A stretch of 64,000 nt of DNA from Gramella sp. MT6 (GTDB lineage Bacteria > Bacteroidota > Bacteroidia > Flavobacteriales > Flavobacteriaceae). Below are positions 18,697-27,873 of this stretch, piece by piece (the first letter of the stretch is position 1; each line of letters begins with the position of its first letter). Made by a program: the position numbers and the translations under genes. Under the pieces are notes generated by a model. That model was not told the origin of the DNA, did no database searches, and saw only the letters and a list, made by a program, of their open reading frames with translations. Location: NCBI RefSeq assembly GCF_019357415.1, contig NZ_CP048410.1, positions 744,001 through 808,000 of the forward strand, written 5' to 3'.

Positions 18697-20544
18697 TTAT
18701 TCTACGGTAACAGATTTCGCCAGGTTTCGTGGCTGATCTACGTTCTTACCTAACATTACTGCAATATGATATGAAAGCAACTGTAACGGTATTGTTGTTA
18801 ACAATGGAGTTAAAGACTCGATTGTTTCCGGAACTTCGATCACGTGATCTGCAAGTTCTCTAACTTCTTCATCACCTTCAGTTACTATTGCTATGATCTT
18901 TCCTTTTCTGGATTTAATCTCCTGGATATTACTTACTACCTTTTCATAATGACCCTTTTTAGTGGCAATTACTACCACCGGCATAAGCTCATCGATCAAA
19001 GCGATAGGTCCATGCTTCATTTCTGCTGCAGGATATCCTTCAGCATGGATATAAGAAATTTCCTTAAGTTTTAAAGCACCTTCCAGCGCTACCGGGAAAT
19101 TATAACCACGACCAAGATATAAACAGTTAGGAGCATCTTTATATTTAAAAGCTACTTCCTGTATCAATTTATCAGACTCAAGCGCTATTTTAATCTTTTC
19201 CGGAATTCTTTCCAGCTCCTGTAAATGGAATTGGAAATCTGTATGAGAAATACTCCCTTTGAACTTTCCTAGCTTAAGCGCCATTAAAGTAAGAACTGTA
19301 ATCTGTGTAGTAAAAGCTTTTGTAGAAGCAACTCCAATTTCAGGTCCAGCATGTGTGTAAGCACCTGCATGAGTTTCTCTTGAAATCGAAGAACCAACCA
19401 CGTTACATACTCCAAAGGCGAAAGCACCTTTTTCCTTTGCAAGTTTAATGGCGGCCATGGTATCTGCCGTTTCTCCACTTTGAGAGATCGCAATAACCAC
19501 ATCATTCTCTGTGATCACCGGATTTCTATACCTGAATTCTGAAGCGTACTCAACCTCTACAGGTATTCTCGCTATATCTTCAAAAATATATTCCGCAACA
19601 AGTCCGGCATGCCATGAAGTTCCACAGGCTACGATAATGATACGTTTTGCATTGGCAATACGCTCCATATTATCATCTACCCCAGCCATTCTAATCAAGC
19701 CCTGGTCTACCAGCATTCTACCTCTATAGGTATCACTTATAGCGCTTGGCTGTTCATGTATTTCTTTAAGCATGAAATGCTCATAACCCCCTTTTTCGAT
19801 CTGCTCAAGATTCAACTGTAGCTCCTGAATATATGGATCGACTAAGGAGTCGTCTTTGATCTTTCTTATCTTAACATCTTTATGCCTTCTGATAACAGCC
19901 ATCTCACCATCTTCAAGATAGATCGCGTTATTTGTGAATTCAATAAAAGGAGATGCATCTGAAGCCACAAAGAATTCATCATCACCCACTCCAATAGCTA
20001 AAGGGGAACCAAGTCTCGCCACTACTATCTCATCTGGTTTTGTTTTATTAAATACAGCAATAGCATATGCTCCAACCGTCTGGTTTAAGGCAATTTGCAC
20101 TGCTTTCCCAAGCTTGACATCTTCCTTTAGAATGACATCTTCAATAAGGTTTACCAAAACCTCGGTATCTGTATCACTTTTAAAGGTGTAACCCCTCTTT
20201 TTCAACTCTTTCTTAAGAGCATCGTAATTCTCAATAATCCCATTATGGATAATTACAAGGTCTCCAGAATTAGAATAATGAGGATGTGAATTCACGTCAT
20301 TTGGCTCCCCGTGGGTAGCCCATCTTGTATGACCAATTCCAACGGTCCCACTGGTAGAGATCTCACTTTCCAGACGAGCTTTCAGGTCGGCGACCTTCCC
20401 CTTCGTCTTACTCATTTTCAATTCATTCCCGTCATAAAGCGCAATTCCTGCACTATCATAACCTCGGTACTCTAATCTTTGTAGTCCTTTAAGAACAATA
20501 GGATATGCCTCCCTGTGTCCTATATACCCAACAATTCCACACAT
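18697..20544 (-). CDS. glmS: Glutamine--fructose-6-phosphate aminotransferase (isomerizing)
   Basis: First enzyme of UDP-GlcNAc synthesis, making glucosamine-6-phosphate from fructose-6-phosphate and glutamine. It has 615 residues, full length. The N-terminal glutaminase domain begins MCGIVGYIG with nucleophile Cys2 and has HTRWATHGEP. Two SIS sugar-isomerase domains follow, with the VACGTSWHAG and ISQSGETADT motifs and GPEIGVASTKAFTTQ, and the C-terminus ends NLAKSVTVE as expected. No glmS ribozyme is visible upstream; the DUF4270 gene ends only five bases before it. Confidence 0.97.
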   Translation of the reverse strand: MCGIVGYIGHREAYPIVLKGLQRLEYRGYDSAGIALYDGNELKMSKTKGKVADLKARLESEISTSGTVGIGHTRWATHGEPNDVNSHPHYSNSGDLVIIHNGIIENYDALKKELKKRGYTFKSDTDTEVLVNLIEDVILKEDVKLGKAVQIALNQTVGAYAIAVFNKTKPDEIVVARLGSPLAIGVGDDEFFVASDASPFIEFTNNAIYLEDGEMAVIRRHKDVKIRKIKDDSLVDPYIQELQLNLEQIEKGGYEHFMLKEIHEQPSAISDTYRGRMLVDQGLIRMAGVDDNMERIANAKRIIIVACGTSWHAGLVAEYIFEDIARIPVEVEYASEFRYRNPVITENDVVIAISQSGETADTMAAIKLAKEKGAFAFGVCNVVGSSISRETHAGAYTHAGPEIGVASTKAFTTQITVLTLMALKLGKFKGSISHTDFQFHLQELERIPEKIKIALESDKLIQEVAFKYKDAPNCLYLGRGYNFPVALEGALKLKEISYIHAEGYPAAEMKHGPIALIDELMPVVVIATKKGHYEKVVSNIQEIKSRKGKIIAIVTEGDEEVRELADHVIEVPETIESLTPLLTTIPLQLLSYHIAVMLGKNVDQPRNLAKSVTVE

Positions 20545-20549
20545 ATATT

Positions 20550-22139
20550 CTAATTATTATAGTTGGTGTAGTAAATTTTCAATTTCAATCTTTTATCCTC
20601 GTCATTAGATAGGTTGCCATGCAAAATGGTTCCTGTAGGCGTCAGGGAATTAACAGTTGGAATCTGATCGATCGGATCTGGCAAACCTCTGGTAGCAGAC
20701 ATAATCGGGCCAAGAATACTTCCTTGAGAATCCCTCGCAACAACGGAGTTGATATTTGGTACAATCACTAAACCTAATTTTACATTATCCCTTTCATCAT
20801 TAATAATGCCACTCAAATGATTGGTTACCCTGATATTGTAGTATTTTCCGTTTTCATCCTCTGCAACCACTTCAGAAAAATTAGTTAAAGAAGCGTCGGG
20901 ATTAGCTGGATTAAAACTAAGATCAATAGCATAATCACCTAATATGGTATTATTATCCAGGTCATATAAATAAAGACGTCTCGGCTCTCCCCCTTCACTC
21001 ATCAGGTCATTATTCACATAGAACGTTAGATCTGCCTCATTCACGAGCAATTCTTCATTTCTGATATCATCTAGAACCGCCTCATCAGGAAAAAGCTCGA
21101 TTACCGCCATACTTCCCTCCTGGGCATTTACATATAGATTTTCAGCTCCTGTTTCCTGAGATTGAGAACTAATAGCCTGTGTGATATTTTCTGGAAATTC
21201 ACCTTCAAAAGTATTGAATCGATTTCCGCTTAAGTAAAGAACATAACTATCTCTTACCTTTTCCGGTTCTTGACCATCTTCAACCTCTTCTTCAGAATCT
21301 CTTTTATAGTAAATACTAATCCTTGGCGGGGTACTTTGAGTTGAAAAATCCAGCATTATCTGGCTACCACCAGAACCATTAGGTTCTGCCTTGATCAAAA
21401 AGTTTCTAAGGTAATTCCTGAAATTGCCGTTATTCAACAAATCTGTAGATCCTTCCTTATCAATGATTTTATCCTTAAAATAATTATTAGGAAGCTTCAG
21501 TCTTAAAGCCGGGGTATTAACAACTGTATCATTTTCTCCTACCGCATCAACCTCGTAGGTAGTGAAAGAAACCTTAGAGGGCTTGAAATTCTCCTCTACC
21601 AGTAGCGGTTCTCCCACTATATTCTGCTCTAAAAGATCCTGCTGATCTGAATAATACGCCTGGCGTTGTTCAAAATCAACATCTGGATCCAGATCATTTA
21701 GGAAGTAAGAAGTTTCATAGATAGAAAGTTTAAAAGATTCATCACCATAGAGTGAATCCAACTCATAAAGAATCTCATCCTCTTCAGTTCCGTCGATTTC
21801 AGTAGAAAAATATGGAATAGTCATGACTACACTATCTAGTTCTACATTATCGCCAAAATCTGGATTTTCTAAAGAAAGGGATAATTGAGAAACCAGACTG
21901 GCTGTTTTCTCACCGTATGAAGGATGATTATAAACTCCTAAAATATGGTTTGATAAATTATTGGTTTGTATAGAATTGACCTTTTGAGAATAGGCATTCA
22001 CTTCAACCTCTCTTATCTCTACATTAGATGGATTTGTAATAATCTCTCCTCCAATGGTAGAAAACTCATCATCGCATCCTACAAAAGCGAAAACAACAGC
22101 CAGGATGGCCGTCGTTTGGAACAATTTGTTTAATTTCAT
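20550..22139 (-). CDS. DUF4270 lipoprotein
   Basis: A 529-residue outer-membrane-type lipoprotein. The N-terminal hydrophobic segment ends FVGCDDEF with lipid-attachment Cys22, followed by the DEFSTIGGEI opening typical of DUF4270 proteins in Bacteroidota. The rest is beta-rich, with many acidic residues. The function of the family is not known. It sits between the glycogen-synthase-like gene and glmS, spaced 16 and 5 bases, so it shares their operon; this suggests an envelope or sugar-related role, by context only. Confidence 0.88.
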   Translation of the reverse strand: MKLNKLFQTTAILAVVFAFVGCDDEFSTIGGEIITNPSNVEIREVEVNAYSQKVNSIQTNNLSNHILGVYNHPSYGEKTASLVSQLSLSLENPDFGDNVELDSVVMTIPYFSTEIDGTEEDEILYELDSLYGDESFKLSIYETSYFLNDLDPDVDFEQRQAYYSDQQDLLEQNIVGEPLLVEENFKPSKVSFTTYEVDAVGENDTVVNTPALRLKLPNNYFKDKIIDKEGSTDLLNNGNFRNYLRNFLIKAEPNGSGGSQIMLDFSTQSTPPRISIYYKRDSEEEVEDGQEPEKVRDSYVLYLSGNRFNTFEGEFPENITQAISSQSQETGAENLYVNAQEGSMAVIELFPDEAVLDDIRNEELLVNEADLTFYVNNDLMSEGGEPRRLYLYDLDNNTILGDYAIDLSFNPANPDASLTNFSEVVAEDENGKYYNIRVTNHLSGIINDERDNVKLGLVIVPNINSVVARDSQGSILGPIMSATRGLPDPIDQIPTVNSLTPTGTILHGNLSNDEDKRLKLKIYYTNYNN

Positions 22140-22155
22140 TTAATACTTTTACTTA

Positions 22156-22968
22156 CTATTCAGACAATACTTTAGTGTCATAAAACTCCTGATAGGCGTG
22201 TGAGAAGTTTTCCTTTTCAGTATATGGAAGAACTGGTTTATTAAGTTTATCAACGTAAGTCTTCAATTCTTCAGGAACATTATCACCTCCCATAACCACG
22301 GCATCAGAATTGTCTACGGCTGTCTTTAAAAGATTGACAAAATTTGGAGTTTTTAGATGCTTTACATTCGCATTCTCCAGACCGTCGAACAATATCTTAT
22401 CACGTAACTCCTCATCTAACGTTCCATCAAAACTTTGATTGTAAACCGAGGTAACAATTTTTGAATCTCTGAACAATGGCTCATTCCCATAATAATTCCT
22501 CAAATAAAGAGGCAACAAGGAAGACAACCATCCATGAACATGAATAATATCTGGAGACCAGTTAAGTTTTTTCACTGTTTCTATAACTCCTTTGGCAAAG
22601 AAAATTGCTCTTTCATCATTATCTGAAAAGAGATTACCATCTTCATCTGTTAAAGTTGCCTTTCTTTTAAAATAATCCTCATTATCAATAAAATAGACCT
22701 GCATTCTTTCCTTAGGAATAGAAGCCACTTTTATGATCAAAGGCATATCCAGATCATTGATGACTAAATTCATCCCGGAAAGCCTGATTACCTCATGTAA
22801 TTGATGCCTTCTTTCATTGATATTACCGAATCTTGGCATAAAAATCCTAATCTGCCCACCAAGGTTGTTCACCATTTTAGCGGCTTCAAAAGAGGTTGAT
22901 GAGATGTCGGTTTCAGGTAAGTAGGGTATAACTTCAGACGAGACGTATAACACTCTCTTATCTTTCAT
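22156..22968 (-). CDS. Glycogen/starch synthase-like protein, N-terminal domain only
   Basis: A 270-residue protein matching the N-terminal Rossmann half of GT5 glycogen synthases: RVLYVSSEVIPYLPET at the start, an IFMPRFGNINERRHQL segment, and DIIHVHGWLSSLLPLYLR. The C-terminal nucleotide-binding half is absent, since full enzymes have about 475 residues. The ADP-glucose-contacting KTGGL motif after SSEV is replaced by TDISS. It is therefore unlikely to be a working synthase. It heads the operon with DUF4270 and glmS and is divergent from panC. Bacteroidota often carry this short form. Confidence 0.8.
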   Translation of the reverse strand: MKDKRVLYVSSEVIPYLPETDISSTSFEAAKMVNNLGGQIRIFMPRFGNINERRHQLHEVIRLSGMNLVINDLDMPLIIKVASIPKERMQVYFIDNEDYFKRKATLTDEDGNLFSDNDERAIFFAKGVIETVKKLNWSPDIIHVHGWLSSLLPLYLRNYYGNEPLFRDSKIVTSVYNQSFDGTLDEELRDKILFDGLENANVKHLKTPNFVNLLKTAVDNSDAVVMGGDNVPEELKTYVDKLNKPVLPYTEKENFSHAYQEFYDTKVLSE

Positions 22969-23008
22969 AAATTCTTTGCTTTAGTTACGTTTCCGAATAA
23001 AAAACACG

Positions 23009-23055
23009 CAAAATTACAAAAATTTATGCAGATTGCCAGAGAAATATTAAGTTTG
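23009..23055. promoter_or_regulatory. Divergent promoter region between the glgA-like gene and panC
   Basis: On the minus strand TAATTTTG (23016-23009) fits the TAnnTTTG -7 element for the glgA-like operon. On the plus strand TAAGTTTG (23048-23055) lies 23 bases before the panC ATG. Neither has a TTG at the standard spacing, so the call rests on the -7 match and position. Confidence 0.45.
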
Positions 23056-23078
23056 CACGCTGTTAATTTTATAACAAA

Positions 23079-23930
23079 ATGCAGATTTTTAGGGAGAAAG
23101 AACCACTTATACAGGCCATTCAGAAGATAAAATCTGAAGGAAAAAGCGTTGGACTCGTTCCAACCATGGGCGCACTTCATGAGGGTCACCTTTCTCTTGT
23201 AAGTAATGCCCTTAAAGATTCAGACCAGGTAGTGGTTAGCATATTTGTGAATCCTACCCAATTCAATAATCCTGAAGATCTGGAGAAATACCCACGTAAC
23301 CTTGAAAAAGATCTTGATCTTTTAAAAACCGAACCAGGTGATATCTGGGTTTTTACGCCCACTGCAAACGAGCTTTATGGAGAGCAGGTACTTTCAGAAA
23401 GTTTTGATTTTGAAGGACTGGAATCTGTAATGGAAGGAAAGTTCAGAAACGGCCATTTTGACGGAGTAGGAACCGTTGTAAAACGACTATTCGAAATAAT
23501 AACTCCAGACAAGGCGTTCTTTGGCGAAAAAGATTTTCAGCAGTTACAAATAGTGCGAAAACTTACAGAGAAGACCGGATTACCGGTGGAGATCGTCGGT
23601 TGCCCTATTCTTAGAGAAGATTCCGGACTTGCAAGGTCTTCAAGAAATGAACGTCTAAGTAGCCAAAATCGAAAAGAAGCGGCATTTATTTATGAAACCC
23701 TCAAAGAAGTTGAAAAGCTATTTGGCACAGAAAGTGCAGATTACATTTCAAAATGGGTAGAAAATAGATTTAAGGATCACCCATACCTGGAATTGGAATA
23801 TTTCGAGATCGCCGATTCCAAAACATTGAAAAAAATTACTGAAAAAGAAAAAGGAAATAATTACAGGGCTTTTATTGCAGTTTATGCAGATGAGATTAGG
23901 CTAATCGATAATATCGCTCTGAACAATTAA
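23079..23930 (+). CDS. panC: Pantothenate synthetase
   Basis: Joins pantoate and beta-alanine with ATP to make pantothenate. It is 283 residues long, full length. The HIGH-type nucleotide motif is [10 protein letters not shown] near residue 30, followed by [26 protein letters not shown] and the KMSKS-equivalent SSRNERLS. It is followed by panD after eight bases, so both precursors' enzymes are in one operon. The start is the first ATG after a -7-like promoter element. Confidence 0.96.
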   Translation: MQIFREKEPLIQAIQKIKSEGKSVGLVPTMGALHEGHLSLVSNALKDSDQVVVSIFVNPTQFNNPEDLEKYPRNLEKDLDLLKTEPGDIWVFTPTANELYGEQVLSESFDFEGLESVMEGKFRNGHFDGVGTVVKRLFEIITPDKAFFGEKDFQQLQIVRKLTEKTGLPVEIVGCPILREDSGLARSSRNERLSSQNRKEAAFIYETLKEVEKLFGTESADYISKWVENRFKDHPYLELEYFEIADSKTLKKITEKEKGNNYRAFIAVYADEIRLIDNIALNN

Positions 23931-23937
23931 ATTAAAA

Positions 23938-24288
23938 ATGCAGATTCACGTAGTAAAATCTAAGATCCACCGAGTAAAAGTAACCGGTGCCGATTTAAAC
24001 TATATTGGAAGTATTACAATTGACGAAGACCTGATGGAGGCGGCCAATATTATTGAAGGAGAAAAGGTACAGATCGTAAACAATAATAACGGTGAACGTC
24101 TGGAAACCTATGTTATTCCGGGTCCTCGTAATACCGGAGAGATCACTTTGAACGGTGCTGCAGCTAGAAAAGTAGCTAAAGGTGATATCCTAATAATTAT
24201 TTCTTACGGAATCATGGATATGGAAGAAGCCAGAAACTTCAAGCCATCCCTCGTATTTCCAGACGAAGAAACCAATCTTTTGAAGTAG
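23938..24288 (+). CDS. panD: Aspartate 1-decarboxylase
   Basis: Makes beta-alanine for PanC. This 116-residue proenzyme is expected to self-cleave between Gly24 and Ser25 (YIGSITID) to give the pyruvoyl group. Other conserved motifs are the [19 protein letters not shown] stretch and [18 protein letters not shown]. Length and motifs are normal. Confidence 0.96.
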   Translation: MQIHVVKSKIHRVKVTGADLNYIGSITIDEDLMEAANIIEGEKVQIVNNNNGERLETYVIPGPRNTGEITLNGAAARKVAKGDILIIISYGIMDMEEARNFKPSLVFPDEETNLLK

Positions 24289-24295
24289 ATCCCTT

Positions 24296-25261
24296 TTGAA
24301 CAAAAAGCTCATTAGAATACTAAAGATCAGTATCCCCTTATTTTTGGGGATTTTTTTGATCTGGTATTCTCTGAATAGTTCTACTGCGCAGGAGCGTCAA
24401 CAATTATGGCAGAGCATTTTAGATGCGAATAAGTTCTGGATTATAGTCTCCTTTCTTTTAGGTACTATTTCCCATTTTTCCCGGGCTTATAGGTGGAAAT
24501 ACATGCTGGAACCAATGGGATATAAGTCCTCCCAATCTAATAGGTTTATGGCTGTAATGGCTGCATATCTGGCTAATTTCGGGATTCCGAGATCTGGAGA
24601 AGTGCTTAGAGCAGTTACCCTTACCACCTATGAAGATGTTCCTTTCGAGAAAGGATTTGGGACTATAATTTCTGAAAGAGTGGCAGATCTACTTATCCTC
24701 ATGTTGATAGTGGGAGTCGCTTTAATTTTCCAGACCGATGACCTGCTGGCATATTTACAGGATCAAAACATAGATCCTTTTAATACCTTCTTGATTTTCC
24801 TGGGACTGGTTGGGATCATTATCTTGGGCCTTAATATTGTACGCCGGTCTAAATGGCTGCCATTTCAAAAAATAAGAACCTTGGCTAAAGGCCTTTTGGA
24901 AGGCATGAAAAGCATCCTGAAAATGAAACAGAAATGGGCCTTCATCTTTCATACAGCCTTCATCTGGACTCTATACTTGCTAATGTTCTTTGTGATCCAG
25001 CTTAGTATTCCTGAAACATCGAATACTCCAGTTGGTATTATTATGGCTGCATTTGTGGTTGGCTCTTTCGCTGTCTCTGCAACTAATGGAGGAATAGGCG
25101 TTTATCCGCTGGCAGTGGGTGGTGTTTTGATGTTTTTTGGCGTTCAGGAGCATGCCGCCGAAGCCTTTGGATGGATCTCTTGGGCCACGCAAACCGCTGT
25201 AGTCCTTATATTTGGAGGATTATCCTTTATTTTACTACCACTTTTAAACAATAGGAAATAA
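24296..25261 (+). CDS. Lysylphosphatidylglycerol synthase-like flippase-type membrane protein (UPF0104/YbhN family)
   Basis: A 321-residue membrane protein with about eight hydrophobic helices. Family motifs include SHFSRAYRWKYMLEP, AAYLANFGIPRSGEVLRA and SERVADLL, then ATNGGIGVYP in the C-terminal half. It resembles the integral membrane domain of MprF/AglD relatives without the cytosolic aminoacyltransferase domain. The start appears to be TTG at 24296, seven bases after panD; no ATG occurs before the first helix. Its substrate is unknown, and cotranscription with pan genes is common in flavobacteria. Confidence 0.82.
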   Translation: MNKKLIRILKISIPLFLGIFLIWYSLNSSTAQERQQLWQSILDANKFWIIVSFLLGTISHFSRAYRWKYMLEPMGYKSSQSNRFMAVMAAYLANFGIPRSGEVLRAVTLTTYEDVPFEKGFGTIISERVADLLILMLIVGVALIFQTDDLLAYLQDQNIDPFNTFLIFLGLVGIIILGLNIVRRSKWLPFQKIRTLAKGLLEGMKSILKMKQKWAFIFHTAFIWTLYLLMFFVIQLSIPETSNTPVGIIMAAFVVGSFAVSATNGGIGVYPLAVGGVLMFFGVQEHAAEAFGWISWATQTAVVLIFGGLSFILLPLLNNRK

Positions 25262-25297
25262 TAATTATATTGTAGGTCCGAAATCAATACGACACCT

Positions 25298-26446
25298 ATG
25301 AAACGATTATTACTTTTGCTAATGGCAATCCTATTGCCGTTGGCCAACTTTGCGCAGATAAAATACGAAAGTTTATCTTCCGAAAAGCTTGGCGAAACCA
25401 GGCAGATCAAGATCCAGTTACCTAGAAATTACGAGGAAAATATAGAAAAACGCTATCCGGTAGTAGTGGTACTTGACGGCGATTATTTATTCGAGCCCGT
25501 AGCAGGTATGGTAGACTATTATTCTTACTGGGAAGATGCCCCGGAAATGATAGTGGTGGGAATCAACCAGGATGGGATCAGAACTAAAGACACTTATTAT
25601 TCTGAACAAAACTTTCTTCCTGAAGGAAAAGGAGCAAAATTCTTTGAATTTATCGGAATGGAATTACTAGCCCAATTAGATCAAAAGTATCGCACGGCAA
25701 ACTTCAGAATTATTGTAGGTCATGACTTTACTTCAAATTTCATCAATTACTATTTACTAAAACAGGATCCTATTTTCCAGGGATATATTAACCTAAGTCC
25801 AGATCTTGCTCCACAAATGGCAGACAGGATCACCAATGCCTTGAATACAGCAGAATCCAGAAAATGGTACTATATGGCCACAGCCAGTTCAGACATCCCT
25901 AATTTAAAAGAAGACATTTTAAGTTTTGATAACCAATTGAAAGGCCTGGAAAATGAAAGAGTAGCTTATACCTTTGATAATTTCGAAGATGCCACGCACT
26001 ACTCTTTGGTTGGAAAAGCCATTCCGGCTGCTTTACAGAGTATGTTTGAAATATACAGACCTATTTCTACTAAGGATTACAACGAGAAATTACTTCAAAC
26101 CTCGGTATCTCCTACCGAATTTCTTGCAAACAAGTATACCTCTATTGAAGAATTGTACGGAATCAAAAGAAAGATAAGCCTGAACGATTTTATGGCTGTT
26201 TACAGGGCTATAGAAAAGACCAGAAACTGGGAAGAATACAAGGACCTTTATAAAATGGCCCACGACCATTATCCCGGGACCATGTTAGGAACCTTCTTCG
26301 AGGCTCGATATGAAGAAGAAACCGGTAATCCTAAAAGAGCTATGAGAATCTATCAGAATGCTTACGGGCAGGAAAAGATAGCATTCCTGGATTCAGATTT
26401 TATGCTTGAAAAAGCCGACGCGATTAAAAAAGATTTCGGTTATTAG
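25298..26446 (+). CDS. Secreted esterase-like alpha/beta-hydrolase with altered nucleophile elbow
   Basis: A 382-residue exported protein with a signal peptide (MKRLLLLLMAILLPLANFAQ). The region 35-240 matches putative esterase (EstD/Fes-like) folds: KIQLPRNYEE, YPVVVVLDGDYLF and EMIVVGINQ. At the nucleophile elbow, where GHSxGG is expected, it has GHDFTS (141-146), so the catalytic serine is an aspartate. The C-terminal 130 residues are helical and TPR-like. It may be non-catalytic. It precedes radA by 19 bases. Confidence 0.72.
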   Translation: MKRLLLLLMAILLPLANFAQIKYESLSSEKLGETRQIKIQLPRNYEENIEKRYPVVVVLDGDYLFEPVAGMVDYYSYWEDAPEMIVVGINQDGIRTKDTYYSEQNFLPEGKGAKFFEFIGMELLAQLDQKYRTANFRIIVGHDFTSNFINYYLLKQDPIFQGYINLSPDLAPQMADRITNALNTAESRKWYYMATASSDIPNLKEDILSFDNQLKGLENERVAYTFDNFEDATHYSLVGKAIPAALQSMFEIYRPISTKDYNEKLLQTSVSPTEFLANKYTSIEELYGIKRKISLNDFMAVYRAIEKTRNWEEYKDLYKMAHDHYPGTMLGTFFEARYEEETGNPKRAMRIYQNAYGQEKIAFLDSDFMLEKADAIKKDFGY

Positions 26447-26465
26447 CATAAAATTGATCAGTTAA

Positions 26466-27830
26466 ATGGCCAAGGTTAAGACCACTTATTTTTGTCAGAA
26501 ATGCGGAGCTCAATATTCTAAATGGCAGGGGAAATGTAACTCCTGTGGCGATTGGAACACTATAGTTGAAGAATTAGTTCAAAAACCAGATCCCAAGGAC
26601 TGGAAAACTTCTGCAAAAAAAGAAGCTAAAAAAGCAGCCAGACCATTACTGATTGCGGATATAGAAAACACTCCACAAAACCGGCTTAATACCGGTAATA
26701 ATGAACTGGACCGGGTTCTTGGCGGTGGCCTCGTACCCGGTTCTTTAACTTTACTAGGTGGTGAACCCGGAATTGGAAAAAGTACATTGTTATTACAGAT
26801 CTCCCTCGGGCTGAAATTCCGTGTACTTTACGTTTCAGGAGAAGAAAGTCAGCAACAAATAAAAATGCGGGCAGAACGTATCAATCCGAATCCTGCGAAT
26901 TGTTTTATACTCACCGAGACCAAGACCCAGAATATTTTCCGTCAGGTAGAAGAAGTAGAACCAGAGGTGGTTATTATTGATTCTATCCAGACACTACATA
27001 GCGATTATATTGAAAGTTCTCCTGGAAGTATTTCCCAGATAAGAGAATGTACCGCAGAGCTAATAAAATTTGCCAAGGAAAGCAATACTCCGGTCATTTT
27101 GATTGGCCATATTACTAAAGAGGGTAGTATTGCCGGACCAAAAGTACTGGAACATATGGTAGACACCGTACTTCAATTTGAGGGCGACCGCAATCATGTT
27201 TATAGAATTCTTAGAGCTCATAAGAACAGATTTGGCTCTACCCATGAATTAGGCATTTATGAAATGCAAGGCAGTGGATTAAGAGAAGTTACCAATCCTT
27301 CAGAAATCCTGATCTCAAAGAATGATGAGGACTTAAGTGGTACAGCAATCGCTTCTACCCTTGAAGGAATGCGTCCTTTGATGATCGAGATTCAGGCTTT
27401 AGTAAGCACAGCCGTTTACGGTACCCCGCAACGTTCAACTACAGGATACAATGCCAAAAGGCTTAATATGTTATTGGCGGTACTGGAAAAAAGAGCTGGC
27501 TTCAGGCTTGGCGCAAAAGATGTTTTCCTGAATGTGACCGGTGGAATTAGCGTTGATGATCCCGCGATAGACCTTGCAGTCATTGCCGCGATATTATCTT
27601 CCAACGAAGATATCGCCTTATTAAAAGACATTTGTTTCGCAGCGGAAGTTGGTCTGGCGGGCGAGATTAGACCCGTAACCAGAATTGAACAGCGCATCCT
27701 GGAGGCTGAAAAACTTGGTTTTGCCTCCTTTATGGTTTCTAAACAAAGTAAGATCCCAAAGTCCAATTTTCATATCAGAATTATCAAGGTGGCCAAAATT
27801 GAAGATGTTGTGGCTCATTTATTTGAATAG
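26466..27830 (+). CDS. radA: DNA repair protein RadA
   Basis: RecA-like branch-migration ATPase, 454 residues. The N-terminal zinc finger uses Cys10, Cys13, Cys24 and Cys27. Walker A is GGEPGIGKST (98-107), and the RadA-specific KNRFG motif is present (HKNRFGSTHELG). The C-terminal Lon-protease-like domain begins near RSTTGYNAKRLNMLLAVLEKRAG and lacks protease function in the family. It processes recombination intermediates. Motifs and length are standard. Confidence 0.97.
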   Translation: MAKVKTTYFCQKCGAQYSKWQGKCNSCGDWNTIVEELVQKPDPKDWKTSAKKEAKKAARPLLIADIENTPQNRLNTGNNELDRVLGGGLVPGSLTLLGGEPGIGKSTLLLQISLGLKFRVLYVSGEESQQQIKMRAERINPNPANCFILTETKTQNIFRQVEEVEPEVVIIDSIQTLHSDYIESSPGSISQIRECTAELIKFAKESNTPVILIGHITKEGSIAGPKVLEHMVDTVLQFEGDRNHVYRILRAHKNRFGSTHELGIYEMQGSGLREVTNPSEILISKNDEDLSGTAIASTLEGMRPLMIEIQALVSTAVYGTPQRSTTGYNAKRLNMLLAVLEKRAGFRLGAKDVFLNVTGGISVDDPAIDLAVIAAILSSNEDIALLKDICFAAEVGLAGEIRPVTRIEQRILEAEKLGFASFMVSKQSKIPKSNFHIRIIKVAKIEDVVAHLFE

Positions 27831-27846
27831 GATTGGCACAATTACT

Positions 27847-27870
27847 GCTGATATTTGAATCAATATCAGC
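27847..27870 (+). repeat. Perfect hairpin just before the M23 lipoprotein start
   Basis: GCTGATATT and AATATCAGC form a nine-base perfect stem with a six-base loop, ending three bases before the ATG at 27874. No U-tract follows, so it is not an intrinsic terminator. It would occlude the ribosome site in the radA read-through transcript. Confidence 0.6.
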
Positions 27871-27873
27871 TAA

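Noticed and set aside
18697..20544. glmS ribozyme upstream of glmS
   Set aside because: The upstream gene ends five bases before glmS, leaving no room for the ribozyme, and no typical core was seen.
27416..27766. Open frame of 116 codons opposite radA
   Set aside because: Lies wholly within the conserved Lon-like domain on the other strand; no motif or start signal.
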